Assembly (NCBI RefSeq): GCF_002844375.1 | Contig: NZ_CP024199.1 | Location: 694,001-758,000 of the forward strand | DNA length: 64,000 nucleotides | Origin: Thalassospira marina | Lineage (GTDB): Bacteria > Pseudomonadota > Alphaproteobacteria > Rhodospirillales > Thalassospiraceae | Direction: 5' to 3' | Part shown: positions 1 through 8,908 of the stretch, piece after piece | Numbering within the stretch: the first letter of the stretch is position 1 | Layout of the letters: each line of letters starts with the position of its first letter | Program-made: the position numbers and the translations under genes | The notes under the pieces: generated by a model | The model's database searches: none | The model's input: only the letters and a program-made list of their open reading frames with translations | Told to the model about the DNA's origin: nothing

Positions 1-1197
1 CTTGTTGACGTTATCCGCCCGGATTTTGACCCGGAGCTTCTGACCGAACTTGATGATGAATTGCGCGAAGAAGTGATCGCGCAGTTGGGTACGCAGGTGG
101 TGGCCGAAGCGATTTCCGAACTTGATTCGGATGACGTGGTTGAGGTTATCGAGGATCTGGAAGAAGCCGAGCAGCAGGAACTGCTGGGGGCCCTTTCGGA
201 AATAGAACGTGCGCGTGTTCAGGAGGCACTGTCCTATCCTGAATATACCGCTGGCCGTATCATGCAGCGCGAACTGGTCGCCATTCCTGATTACTGGAGT
301 GTTGGCCAGACCATCGACTTTTTGCGATCCGCCAAAAACCTGCCTGAAGATTTTTACGACATCATCGTTGTTGATCCGCGCTATCGTCCGGTGGGCATGG
401 TGCCGCTTTCACGTGCCATTCGCACCAACCGCCCGGTTCTGGTGCGGGATGTGATGGAAAGCGATGACATGCGCACTGTGCTTGTCACCGAAGAACAGGA
501 AAATGTGGCGCACCTGTTTCGGCAACGCGATTTGATTTCAGCACCGGTTGTTGACGATAACGGCCGCCTTGTCGGTGTGATCACGGTTGACGACGTTGTT
601 GACGTTATCGACGAAGAATATGAAGAAGACATGATGCGCATGGCCGGCGTTGGCGAGGAAGATGACCTTTCCAGCGCGGTTTTGGATACCACGCGATCGC
701 GTTTTACCTGGCTTCTGGTTAATCTGGGTACGGCGATTGCCGCATCCATGGTGATTGGCCTGTTTGAACATACCATTCAAAGCCTGGTGGCCCTGGCTGT
801 TTTGATGCCGATTGTTGCCTCGATGGGCGGTAATGCCGGGACCCAGACCCTGACGGTGGCGGTGCGGGCCATTGCCACGCGCGAACTTAACAGCACCAAT
901 GCCTGGCGTGTTGTGCGCAAGGAAGTTGCGGTCTGTACGCTAAATGGTCTGGCATTTGCCGTGTTAAGCGGGCTGGTCAGCTGGTTCTGGTTTGATGATA
1001 TGCGCCTTGGCATGGTGATTGGCGTTGCCATGGTCATTAATCTGATTGTTGCCGGTGCCGCCGGGGCGATTATTCCGCTGGGGTTGGAGCGGGCCGGTGT
1101 TGACCCGGCTGTATCCTCGTCAGTGTTTTTAACCACCATTACTGATGTGGTTGGCTTTTTTGCCTTTCTGGGGCTGGCGGCAGCGTTCCTGCTTTAA
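1..1197 (+). CDS. mgtE: Magnesium transporter MgtE (5' end outside window)
   Basis: The reading frame is open from the first base, so the true start lies upstream. The visible product has the MgtE order: an acidic N-terminal superhelical domain, two CBS domains (roughly the segments around YWSVGQTIDFL and VLVTEEQENVAHLF) and a C-terminal membrane domain of about five helices with the family signature PIVASMGGNAGTQ. MgtE proteins are homodimeric Mg2+ channels of the inner membrane, gated by Mg2+ bound between the N and CBS domains; the many acidic residues before the membrane part fit that. The frame ends with TAA at 1195-1197. Assignment is firm; only the N terminus is missing. Confidence 0.95.
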   Translation, partial: LVDVIRPDFDPELLTELDDELREEVIAQLGTQVVAEAISELDSDDVVEVIEDLEEAEQQELLGALSEIERARVQEALSYPEYTAGRIMQRELVAIPDYWSVGQTIDFLRSAKNLPEDFYDIIVVDPRYRPVGMVPLSRAIRTNRPVLVRDVMESDDMRTVLVTEEQENVAHLFRQRDLISAPVVDDNGRLVGVITVDDVVDVIDEEYEEDMMRMAGVGEEDDLSSAVLDTTRSRFTWLLVNLGTAIAASMVIGLFEHTIQSLVALAVLMPIVASMGGNAGTQTLTVAVRAIATRELNSTNAWRVVRKEVAVCTLNGLAFAVLSGLVSWFWFDDMRLGMVIGVAMVINLIVAGAAGAIIPLGLERAGVDPAVSSSVFLTTITDVVGFFAFLGLAAAFLL

Positions 1198-1425
1198 TGC
1201 TCTTAGCGCGCAGCACTTAGCCTTTAATCAGGTTCATTTCAGCAGGCAAATGCCCCTTGTGACCCTGCTACGTCGAAGCCCTTGGCCGTAAAACCATTGC
1301 GCCCCTCGGACTGCTCCTTGCCGGGCAACAAATGACGTCGGCAAAGTGGCCCGGATGAAGGGCGAAGGGCTTTCGGGGCATATTGCCAGCGTGCCATTGT
1401 GGCGTGGGAAATAATTCAGGTGCGC

Positions 1426-1467
1426 CAACGAAACCGGCCAGTCGCAGTGCGCAGGCCGGTTTCGTTG
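1426..1467. terminator. Perfect inverted repeat between mgtE and the GGDEF/EAL gene
   Basis: Two 14-base arms (1426-1439 and 1454-1467) are exact reverse complements around a 14-base loop. The repeat sits just beyond the 3' end of the convergent gene at 1493 and about 230 bases after mgtE. Neither side has a T run, so it is a weak terminator at best or a transcript-end stabiliser. The rest of 1198-1492 shows no credible gene. Confidence 0.5.
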
Positions 1468-1492
1468 ATTGGTATCGGGATATGGCTGGTGA

Positions 1493-4111
1493 TTAGCTGT
1501 CTCGGTCTGACTGGGCGTCTGCTGTGTCGGGCACATCGTTGCCCGGTGCCTGACGGGTCAGGAAGCGGGTGGTAGCCGTGTTGGCAACCGGTGGGGAGAA
1601 GATGAAACCCTGCATTTCATCGCAATCTGCTGCGCCCAGAATTGCCAGCTGGTCTTCGGTTTCAACGCCCACGGCAACAACACGGCGGTTCAGGCTTTTG
1701 CACAGGCGAACGGCCGGGTTCAGCACGCTGTTTTCCGGTTGTTCATCCAGTTCGATATCAAACAGGCTGTGCGACAGCTTGATGCGCTGAATCGGGAAGC
1801 GTTTCAGATAACGCAGCGACGAATTGGCCGCCCCGAACTGATCCAGCGTCAGGCTGATGCCAGCTTCCGAGAAACGGTAAAACTGTGTCAGTGAACGTTC
1901 AGGGTCGCGCATGGCGATATCTTCGGCCACCTCGATTTCGATCAGGCCGGGATGGATGCTGTAGCGTTCGGTTTCTTCGATAATGTTTTTGATGATATCG
2001 GCCTGGATAAATTGCCGCCCCGACAGGTTAAGGGCGATAGGAACAGGCAGATATCCATCTTCGCGCCACTGGTTGATCTGCTGGCAGACCGACGCAATGA
2101 TCCAGCGGCCCAGAGGGGCCAGAAGACCGGTGCGATCGGCAACGGCGATAAAATCGGGCGGCAGGTGGCGCTGCCCGGTATCATCGACCCAGCGCAGCAG
2201 GGCTTCAAACCCCGTCAGGCCATGGTCGGAAAGGCGGAAGCGTGGCTGATATTCCAGAATAAAGCGTTTTTCATCCACGGCACGACGCAACTGGGTTTCC
2301 AGCGACAGACGCGCATGCATGACGTTGTTCATGGTTTCAACAAAGAAACAGTAAGACGATTCCGCCGATTTCTGCGCGCGATACATGGCAGCATCGGCAT
2401 TGGCCAGCAATTGCGATGGTGCACGTGCATCATTGGGATAAAGGGCAACACCGACACTGACATGCAGGCGAATTTCATCACCGGCAATGGGGATGGGGTG
2501 GGAAATTGCCTCGACAATGCGTTCGGCAACCAGGGCGGCACCTTCGGCCTCGGACAGGTCGGTGGCGATAATGGCAAACATATCGCCCGAAAGGCGTGCG
2601 CAGGTGTCCTTTTCGCGCACAGTGGCGCGCAGACGCCCGGAAATGGAGCGCAGGGTTTCATCCCCCACATCCGATCCATACCTGTCATTTACCGCGCGGA
2701 AATTGTCGATATCCACCACCAGAACCGACAGCAGCTTTTCATAGCGTTTGGCATGGGCAACCGCCTGGTTCAGGCGGTCATCAAACAGGGCACGGTTGGG
2801 AAGCCCGGTAAGCGGGTCATGAGTTGCCAGATACCGCAACCGGTTGACCGCGGCATTGGCTGCAGGGTTGTGATGCAGCAAAACATCAATGCAATCGGGA
2901 TGTTCTTCTGACGGGGTCATCAGAAGATCGCACACCACATGGACGCCTTCGGCACTGCGGACAACCCATTCGCGGCGGACTTCGGTTTCGCCCTGTGAAA
3001 TGGCGGCCAGCAGTTTGTCCTGGGCGCGGTGCGATGATGTGCCGTCGGACTGAAATTCGGGGGCAATATTATAAAGGCGAATGAAGCCGTAATCTTCTTC
3101 GCGCAGGTCAAAGAAGCTGGCGGTTTCGGGCGACATCATGCGCAAATGACCGTCGGCACGGCTGATGGTCAGGGCAAGGTCGCTGATATTTTCACGGCCG
3201 CGCATCCGCTGGATATTGCGGGCAGCCGGGCTGTCACTGCGATTGGCGTAAACAAACATCAATCCCGCAACCAGTGCCGCCAAAACCAGCCCGACAATCG
3301 AAATCAGGTTGGGGGAGGCAGCATCAATACCGGCCATCGATGGATCGGCGGTGACTTCGATATCCCAGTTGCGGCCGGCAACATTAATGCGGGTATTGCG
3401 GGTGAGGTGGGGATCGTTGCTGTCGCCCTGCATTTCAAACAGGACGCTGTCATTTTCGCGCACGCGAATGGTGTAACCTGCCAGATAATCACTTTCCAGG
3501 ACCCCGCCCAGCATGGTGCGGATGCGAAACACCCCGTTGACCATGCCTATGATTTCGCCCTTGGGGTTGATCACGGGTACATAGGCGGCAAAGCCACGCC
3601 CGCCCTGCAGCAATTCCAGCGTCGGGGTCATTTGGACCTTGCGCTGGTCAAATGCCATATCAAGGACGGGGCCAGCAACAGGATGGCGTTTTAAATCCGC
3701 CCCCATGGCCGGGACATTGCCCTTTATCGGGGCGACAAATTTGATGATGTAATTGGGTGAAATCCAGTTGACGGCCTGCAGGGCCTCGAACCGGGTTTGC
3801 AACGGGGATGCATGGGCCAGATATTGCCGTTCATCCCCCGGCGCATCGCCCTGCCAGCTATCGGCAAAGTTTTCCAGGGCATGAAGGTTGGCATTGATGG
3901 TTTCATCAATGCGTTCACCCAGATTTAACGCCAGCAATTCGGCATTGGCCGTCAGGGCGTGTTCATTGCCCTGTTTCATTTGCCGGGCGACAAGCAGGGA
4001 TGCGCCGCCGATCAGGCAGAAACATAAAGCCGCAATAATCGCAGCGCGTGGTTTGATTGCCGTCCTGCCTTTTTCCCGACCATCGTCAGGCGTCTCGATG
4101 CCGTCCTGCAT
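1493..4111 (-). CDS. CHASE-type sensor with degenerate GGDEF and EAL domains
   Basis: The 872-residue membrane protein has a transmembrane helix at about residues 23-42, a periplasmic CHASE-like sensor domain, a second helix near 268-289, a PAS-like stretch (about 305-410), a GGDEF domain (about 428-590) and an EAL domain (about 605-845). The cyclase signature reads SGDMF (508-512) instead of GGDEF. In the EAL domain the EAL triplet (636-638) is kept, but the usual DDFG reads DQFG (757-760) and the catalytic VAEGVE reads VAVGVE (812-817). Both enzymatic activities are therefore probably lost, leaving a c-di-GMP- or GTP-binding receptor or partner protein. It is monocistronic and convergent with mgtE. 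Confidence 0.85.
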   Translation of the reverse strand: MQDGIETPDDGREKGRTAIKPRAAIIAALCFCLIGGASLLVARQMKQGNEHALTANAELLALNLGERIDETINANLHALENFADSWQGDAPGDERQYLAHASPLQTRFEALQAVNWISPNYIIKFVAPIKGNVPAMGADLKRHPVAGPVLDMAFDQRKVQMTPTLELLQGGRGFAAYVPVINPKGEIIGMVNGVFRIRTMLGGVLESDYLAGYTIRVRENDSVLFEMQGDSNDPHLTRNTRINVAGRNWDIEVTADPSMAGIDAASPNLISIVGLVLAALVAGLMFVYANRSDSPAARNIQRMRGRENISDLALTISRADGHLRMMSPETASFFDLREEDYGFIRLYNIAPEFQSDGTSSHRAQDKLLAAISQGETEVRREWVVRSAEGVHVVCDLLMTPSEEHPDCIDVLLHHNPAANAAVNRLRYLATHDPLTGLPNRALFDDRLNQAVAHAKRYEKLLSVLVVDIDNFRAVNDRYGSDVGDETLRSISGRLRATVREKDTCARLSGDMFAIIATDLSEAEGAALVAERIVEAISHPIPIAGDEIRLHVSVGVALYPNDARAPSQLLANADAAMYRAQKSAESSYCFFVETMNNVMHARLSLETQLRRAVDEKRFILEYQPRFRLSDHGLTGFEALLRWVDDTGQRHLPPDFIAVADRTGLLAPLGRWIIASVCQQINQWREDGYLPVPIALNLSGRQFIQADIIKNIIEETERYSIHPGLIEIEVAEDIAMRDPERSLTQFYRFSEAGISLTLDQFGAANSSLRYLKRFPIQRIKLSHSLFDIELDEQPENSVLNPAVRLCKSLNRRVVAVGVETEDQLAILGAADCDEMQGFIFSPPVANTATTRFLTRQAPGNDVPDTADAQSDRDS

Positions 4112-4543
4112 GGGCTCCCCGTTTTGTTATCCCTGTTCTTTGCGGCGGCCTTTCTGGCCGGATAATCCCCCCGGACATGACAATTGCTGCCAATTGCCAA
4201 TATCAATCCGCATGTTATGCCCGCAGCTTATCGGATTTCCGGGCAAATGTGTCGCGAAATGTTTTTTCCCGTAAATGTTGGTGTAGCAGTTCACACTTGT
4301 CATTGGGGGCTAGTGTGCAATGTCGGGATGATACCGGGATATGCAAGGTCGCAGGATGGATGGCGCTGCAATTTGCGCAGTTTGTGGCCCAAAGCCGAAT
4401 TATCGGGCTGCCCCTAGGCACGGGCGGTGCAAACCCCTATAACGGGGCAGCATGGCCCGCCCGGTTACCCCGCCAGAATAATACGCCATATTCAGGTAGC
4501 CGCCGGGCCATATGACAGATTTATCCCGGGCAAGAGATTTGAG

Positions 4544-5944
4544 ATGAAAAACCGTTCGCGCAATTCCCGTTCCCGTCCCGGACGCCGTGGCAATGCCCCG
4601 CGCCGTGACCCCATGGTCGGAAAAGAGGTGGATGTGCGCATCGCCGATATTGGCGCGCGCGGGGATGGCCTGGCGGAAACCGCCGCCATCGATGGCAAAT
4701 CGCTGCTGGTTTATGTTGATAATGTTTTGCCCGGCGATGAAGTGCGCGTGAAATTGCGCCAGAAACGCGGGGATGGTTATGGCGCCGAGGTGATTTCCGT
4801 TAAGGCCCGCCCAACCCCCCATGCCGATGCCAAATGCCCGCATTATGACCAGTGCGGTGGCTGTTCATTGCAACATCTGCCCGATGCCGATTATCGCGAC
4901 TGGAAACGCCAGCGTGCCGTGCAGGCGGTTATGCGCGCCGGTATTTCGGACCGGGGCGAAGCCGAAAACCTTGTTGGCGGGCTTGAGACATCGCCACCGG
5001 CCAGCCGTCGCCGGGCGGATTTTTCGGTTATTTCAACGCAGGATGGCGTTTTTGTCGGCTTTGCCGAACGGTTCAGCCACCACATTATCAATGTGTCGGG
5101 CTGTGCGGTGCTGTTGCCCGATATTGTTGAATTCCGTAATCACTGCCAGTCCTTTTTGGAAAGCCTGCCGCGTGAAACTGCCGCCATTGTCAAAAGCATT
5201 GTCATCAATGCGGCCGATAACGGGCTGGATGTGGTGATTGGTGCCAGTGCCGACCCCGACCTTGATTTGTGCCAGGGGCTGGCCGAACTGGCCGATTATG
5301 CCGATCTGGCCCGCATGGCATGGAAAACCGGCGATAACCCGGCTGAACCGCTGGCACAGCGCCGCACACCCGAAATCCATTTTGCCGATATTGCCGTTCC
5401 TGTACCTGCCGGGGGCTTTTTGCAGGCAACACGCCAGGGCGAAGAAGCCCTGACCCGCGCGATTGCAAATGCCCTTAGCCATATTCCCGCCCGTCAGGTG
5501 ATTGACCTGTTTTGTGGTATTGGCAGTTTTACCTTTCCGTTGGCCCTGCAGGGGGATCGCCGCCGGGTTTTGGCGGTTGAAGGCGATGCCAATGCGGTTA
5601 AGGCATTGCAATATGCGGTTGGGCGCGCATCCGCACCCATCGAGGTTTCGCGCCGTGACCTGTTTCGCCAGCCCCTTGATGCCGACGATTTGAAAAATGC
5701 CGATGTGGTGCTGTTTGACCCGCCCCGTGCCGGTGCACTGGCACAGTGTGAAATACTGGCTGATTTTGGCCCGGAATGGATTTTGGCGGTGTCGTGCAAC
5801 CCGGCGACCTTTGCCCGCGATATCCGCCTGTTGCGCAATGGCGGCTATGAACTGCAAAAGGTGGTGCCGGTTGACCAGTTTTTATGGTCGCCACATCTGG
5901 AAATGTTTGCGGTTCTGCGCCGCACGCTTCCTGCGGCTGCCTAA
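4544..5944 (+). CDS. rlmD: 23S rRNA m5U methyltransferase, RlmD/TrmA family
   Basis: SAM-dependent RNA uracil-5-methyltransferase of 466 residues. A TRAM RNA-binding domain (about 25-87) is followed by an iron-sulfur cluster signature with cysteines at 98, 104, 107 and 187, a SAM-binding motif IDLFCGIGSF, DPPRAGA, and the catalytic cysteine at 418 in SCNPATFARD. The start is set at ATG 4544, which gives a basic N-terminal tail before TRAM; an in-frame GTG at 4427 would add 39 unlikely residues. It ends tail to tail with the AraC gene, sharing four bases. RlmD, RlmC and TrmA are hard to separate without alignment, but the four cysteines favour RlmD or RlmC. The 432-base gap upstream (4112-4543) holds only the divergent promoter region as far as I can see. 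Confidence 0.85.
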   Translation: MKNRSRNSRSRPGRRGNAPRRDPMVGKEVDVRIADIGARGDGLAETAAIDGKSLLVYVDNVLPGDEVRVKLRQKRGDGYGAEVISVKARPTPHADAKCPHYDQCGGCSLQHLPDADYRDWKRQRAVQAVMRAGISDRGEAENLVGGLETSPPASRRRADFSVISTQDGVFVGFAERFSHHIINVSGCAVLLPDIVEFRNHCQSFLESLPRETAAIVKSIVINAADNGLDVVIGASADPDLDLCQGLAELADYADLARMAWKTGDNPAEPLAQRRTPEIHFADIAVPVPAGGFLQATRQGEEALTRAIANALSHIPARQVIDLFCGIGSFTFPLALQGDRRRVLAVEGDANAVKALQYAVGRASAPIEVSRRDLFRQPLDADDLKNADVVLFDPPRAGALAQCEILADFGPEWILAVSCNPATFARDIRLLRNGGYELQKVVPVDQFLWSPHLEMFAVLRRTLPAAA

Positions 5945-6984
5945 ATATTTTCGGGTTCTGTGGCCGGGGTTGCCGGTGCTGATGGCGGTGTTGCCCCTGT
6001 CGGGGCCATTGCCGTGCTATCCGCGCCATTTGCCCCGGTGGGAATGGTTTCCGGTTGCTGGCGGATATGGTGGCGAAACTGTTTGGGGGATCGCCCGCTA
6101 TGGCGTTTGAAGGCGTTGCTGAACGCGCTTTCGGACTGATAGCCCAGTTCCATTGCCAGCGATGATACGGGAATATCGCGGTCGCGCAGTGCCCGGCGTG
6201 CCAGACGCATGCGCCAGTTTTGCACATATGTCAGCGGTGGCATGCCAACCTTGGTGCGAAAATGCAGGGCAAAGCTGGTACGCGACATGGCAACTTTTTG
6301 CGATAGCTCGGCCAGGGTCCAGTTATGCGCCGGTTGCGTGTGAATATGGCGCAGGGCCGGGCCAATATGCGGGTCGCCAATGGCCTGCAGCCAGCCGCGT
6401 TCCTGTGGGTCGGCTGTGGCGATATAGGCGCGCAATACCTGCACGAACATCAATTGCGCCAACTGGTTGGCTGCCACATTTTGCCCGGGCAGGGACAGGG
6501 TATTTTCGGCAATCATCTGTTCCATCAGCCAGCGTAAAATACCGGCTTCGCGGTGATTGGCGCGAATACGCACCAGTTTGGGCAATGTGCCGGTCAGAAA
6601 ATCGATGCCATCGGCATCAAGACGCACATGCAGTCCCAGCATATGGCATTCCAACCCATCGCCCAGAACCAGGCAGTTATCCGTGGTCTGGCGGTAAGCT
6701 TCACGCCCGTTTTGCGGTGTCAGCGCCGGTTTTGGGTCGCTGGCCATGACATAGCCATAACAGCCGTTAAACAGCACAACATCGCCGGTTTTGACCCATA
6801 TTGTTTCAAGGTCCTCGCGTGGGTCGGGGATAAGCCAGTATCCGCCTTTGACCACGGCATTGAATTTGACCCCCTGTGGTTCGGGCAATTGCAATGCCCA
6901 TGTCCCGCCAGCTTTCAGCGCGCCGGAAATGGCGCTGCGGGCATTTAAAACATTCAGGGCATCGGATAGGGGATCAAGGGTCAT
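5941..6984 (-). CDS. AraC-family transcriptional regulator with cupin_6-like sensor domain
   Basis: The 347-residue protein has an N-terminal effector domain of the cupin_6 type (about 1-190) and a C-terminal AraC double helix-turn-helix (about 205-305, with LAELSQKVAMSRTSFALHF and the second helix region ending LGYQSESAFSNAFKRH). A proline/threonine/alanine-rich tail of about 40 residues follows and looks disordered. The gene is divergent from a short-chain dehydrogenase. Two direct repeats 21 bases apart in the intergenic region are a plausible binding site, so it probably activates that dehydrogenase and perhaps itself. The ligand is unknown. Confidence 0.85.
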   Translation of the reverse strand: MTLDPLSDALNVLNARSAISGALKAGGTWALQLPEPQGVKFNAVVKGGYWLIPDPREDLETIWVKTGDVVLFNGCYGYVMASDPKPALTPQNGREAYRQTTDNCLVLGDGLECHMLGLHVRLDADGIDFLTGTLPKLVRIRANHREAGILRWLMEQMIAENTLSLPGQNVAANQLAQLMFVQVLRAYIATADPQERGWLQAIGDPHIGPALRHIHTQPAHNWTLAELSQKVAMSRTSFALHFRTKVGMPPLTYVQNWRMRLARRALRDRDIPVSSLAMELGYQSESAFSNAFKRHSGRSPKQFRHHIRQQPETIPTGANGADSTAMAPTGATPPSAPATPATEPENI

Positions 6985-7020
6985 TTGGTACGATCGCGCA
7001 ATTTATTGGTACGTTATCGC
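6985..7020 (+). promoter_or_regulatory. Putative AraC-family operator: two direct repeats 21 bp apart
   Basis: TTGGTACGATCGC (6985-6997) and TTGGTACGTTATCGC (7006-7020) share the octamer TTGGTACG with a start-to-start distance of 21 bases, two helical turns. That is the arrangement AraC-family dimers bind. The repeats sit between an AraC-family gene and the divergent dehydrogenase gene, 61 bases upstream of the latter's ATG. Confidence 0.55.
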
Positions 7021-7080
7021 ATTCATCATTCAGATATCCCGGCATATATCAAGTGTCACCGTAAAATCAGGAGACACGAT

Positions 7081-8070
7081 ATGACCACGCAACAGGCACC
7101 GATTGGATCGGGTTTTGAAGCAGCCTCGACCACGGATGACGTTATTGCCGGGCTGGATTTGACCGGGAAGGTCGCCATTGTGACCGGTGGATATTCCGGG
7201 CTGGGAATTGAAACGGTCCGTGTGTTGTTAAAGGCGGGTGCCAACGTAATTGTGCCCACCCGCAACCGGGCAAAGGCCGAAGCCGCGCTGGCCGGTTTGC
7301 CCGATGCCGAATTGATGGATCTGGATTTGTCCGACCCGGCATCGATTGATGCCTTTGCCACGGCGTTTCTGGCAAAGGACCTGCCTTTGCACATGTTAAT
7401 CAATAATGCCGCCGTGATGGCATCACCATTGATGCGGGATGGCCGTGGAAATGAAATGCAGTTTTCAACCAACCATCTGGGGCATTTCCAACTGACCCTG
7501 CGGCTTTGGCCTGCACTGATCCGGGCAAAGGGTGCCCGTGTTGTGGCGGTTTCGTCGCGCGGGCATCGTTATTCGCCGGTTCACCTTGATGATCCGAATT
7601 TCCTGCATCGCGAATATGACCCATGGCAGGCTTACGGGCAGTCCAAAACGGCCAATGCCCTGTTTGCGATGGCGCTTGATAAACGGGGTGAAGCCGAAAA
7701 TATTCGTGCCTTTTCGCTTCATCCGGGCGGCATTCTTGCAACGAATCTCAGCCGTCATATGTCGGCCGAGGCATTGCAGGCCACCGGCTATATTGCCGAT
7801 GATGGATCGCCGATTATTGACCCGGCAACAGGCAAAAAGACCCTGCAACAGGGGGCTGCCACCACCATCTGGTGTGCAACCAACCCGATGCTTGCAGGCA
7901 AAGGCGGCGTTTATTGCGAGGATTGCGATATTTCGCCGCTGGTCAGTGCCGATGATGAATCGCTTGGCTTTTATGTTCCCGGCGTCTGGCCGTGGGCCGT
8001 TGATGCCGACCAGGCAGAAAAGCTTTGGGCGTTAAGCGAGGAAATGACCGGTGTGGTGCTTAAGGGTTAA
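7081..8070 (+). CDS. Short-chain dehydrogenase/reductase (retinol dehydrogenase-like)
   Basis: NAD(P)-dependent oxidoreductase of 329 residues. The Rossmann signature TGGYSGLG, NNAAVM, the catalytic serine in VSSRGHR and YGQSK (YxxxK) are all present. The long form with an N-terminal extension and the pattern around HPGGI resembles the widespread group often named retinol dehydrogenase or oxidoreductase; the substrate cannot be read from sequence. The start at ATG 7081 is supported by CAGGAG at 7068-7073. It is transcribed away from the AraC-family regulator, with which it likely forms a regulator-target pair. Confidence 0.88.
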   Translation: MTTQQAPIGSGFEAASTTDDVIAGLDLTGKVAIVTGGYSGLGIETVRVLLKAGANVIVPTRNRAKAEAALAGLPDAELMDLDLSDPASIDAFATAFLAKDLPLHMLINNAAVMASPLMRDGRGNEMQFSTNHLGHFQLTLRLWPALIRAKGARVVAVSSRGHRYSPVHLDDPNFLHREYDPWQAYGQSKTANALFAMALDKRGEAENIRAFSLHPGGILATNLSRHMSAEALQATGYIADDGSPIIDPATGKKTLQQGAATTIWCATNPMLAGKGGVYCEDCDISPLVSADDESLGFYVPGVWPWAVDADQAEKLWALSEEMTGVVLKG

Positions 8071-8106
8071 ACCCGGCATCACACTGCGGAACATATTGCG
8101 CGCATG

Positions 8107-8133
8107 AAGGGTGACGGGCTTCGTCACCCTTTT
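8107..8133 (+). terminator. Rho-independent terminator after the dehydrogenase
   Basis: A perfect 10-bp stem (8107-8116 with 8122-8131), five-base loop, then a short TTT run. It lies about 40 bases after the stop codon. Confidence 0.65.
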
Positions 8134-8208
8134 GGCCCTGGCAGGGGCAGGGGTGGCGGACAGTGTCGCACGACTGCACCCCGATTAAATCAGCTATTCG
8201 TACCGCGG

Positions 8209-8709
8209 CTATTCAATCGACTCGTTATCATAAACACCCCAGATGCCCTGTCGCTGTACCCAACCGTCATAATCCTGAAACTGGACCTGGCACCAGTCCA
8301 CACCCTTGGGGCAGGTATCGACCTTGCCGACCACACCGTTTTTAACCAGGGCAATGCGGCGCGCGCTTTTGTCTGCGGCGGCATAAAGGGTAACTTCGTC
8401 GCCCGTTACAATCACATAGCGTGTGCCGATCAACAGGCTTTGATGCACCCAGCCTTCACTGCCTTCCCAGTCGCGAACCTTGCGCCAGGTATCAAATTCG
8501 GACACCACTTCCATTGGCAGATGGCTGCGCTGATAGATCCAGACCTTGGGATAACGCAGGCCCGGCCCGGAGCGCAGATGCACCTTGTCGGACCGCAACG
8601 CAACAAAGCGCGGGATCGGCAGGCCCGATTCCTGTGCGATTGCAAAATTCGGCAGCAAAAATCCGCAAAGGACGATCAGTGAAAGGAGCTTTCGCATCCT
8701 GGCAGGCAT
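8209..8709 (-). CDS. Secreted bacterial SH3-domain protein
   Basis: The 166-residue product has a cleavable signal peptide (hydrophobic stretch about residues 8-22, AIAQ cleavage region) and two SH3-like segments, the first with the typical pattern VHLRSGPGLRYPKVWIY and the second from TLYAAADKSARRIALV. Such DUF1058/SH3_4 proteins are periplasmic and are thought to bind peptidoglycan or peptides. The first ATG (8709) has AAGGGA about nine bases upstream; an alternative ATG four codons in would also keep the signal peptide. It is divergent from the hydroxyacid dehydrogenase gene. Confidence 0.8.
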   Translation of the reverse strand: MPARMRKLLSLIVLCGFLLPNFAIAQESGLPIPRFVALRSDKVHLRSGPGLRYPKVWIYQRSHLPMEVVSEFDTWRKVRDWEGSEGWVHQSLLIGTRYVIVTGDEVTLYAAADKSARRIALVKNGVVGKVDTCPKGVDWCQVQFQDYDGWVQRQGIWGVYDNESIE

Positions 8710-8908
8710 GGGGTGGATTCCCTTTTTGTGGTCTGATACCCGACTTTACGGTCGAAATCGGATATTTAAGAAATAAAATTACAAAAAAGACGTCAAAATT
8801 CTTGCTTTCGTACCTTTGGCCGTGGCATCACTGCATTGCGGCAAGATGCAAATCACGGATAACCGATTTTGCCAGCAAAAGAGTTAAAAGACCGCATAGG
8901 ATCGGCAG

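Noticed and set aside
1234..1536. 100-residue minus-strand open frame after mgtE
   Set aside because: Overlaps the end of the GGDEF/EAL gene, contains the inverted repeat, and has no recognisable protein features.
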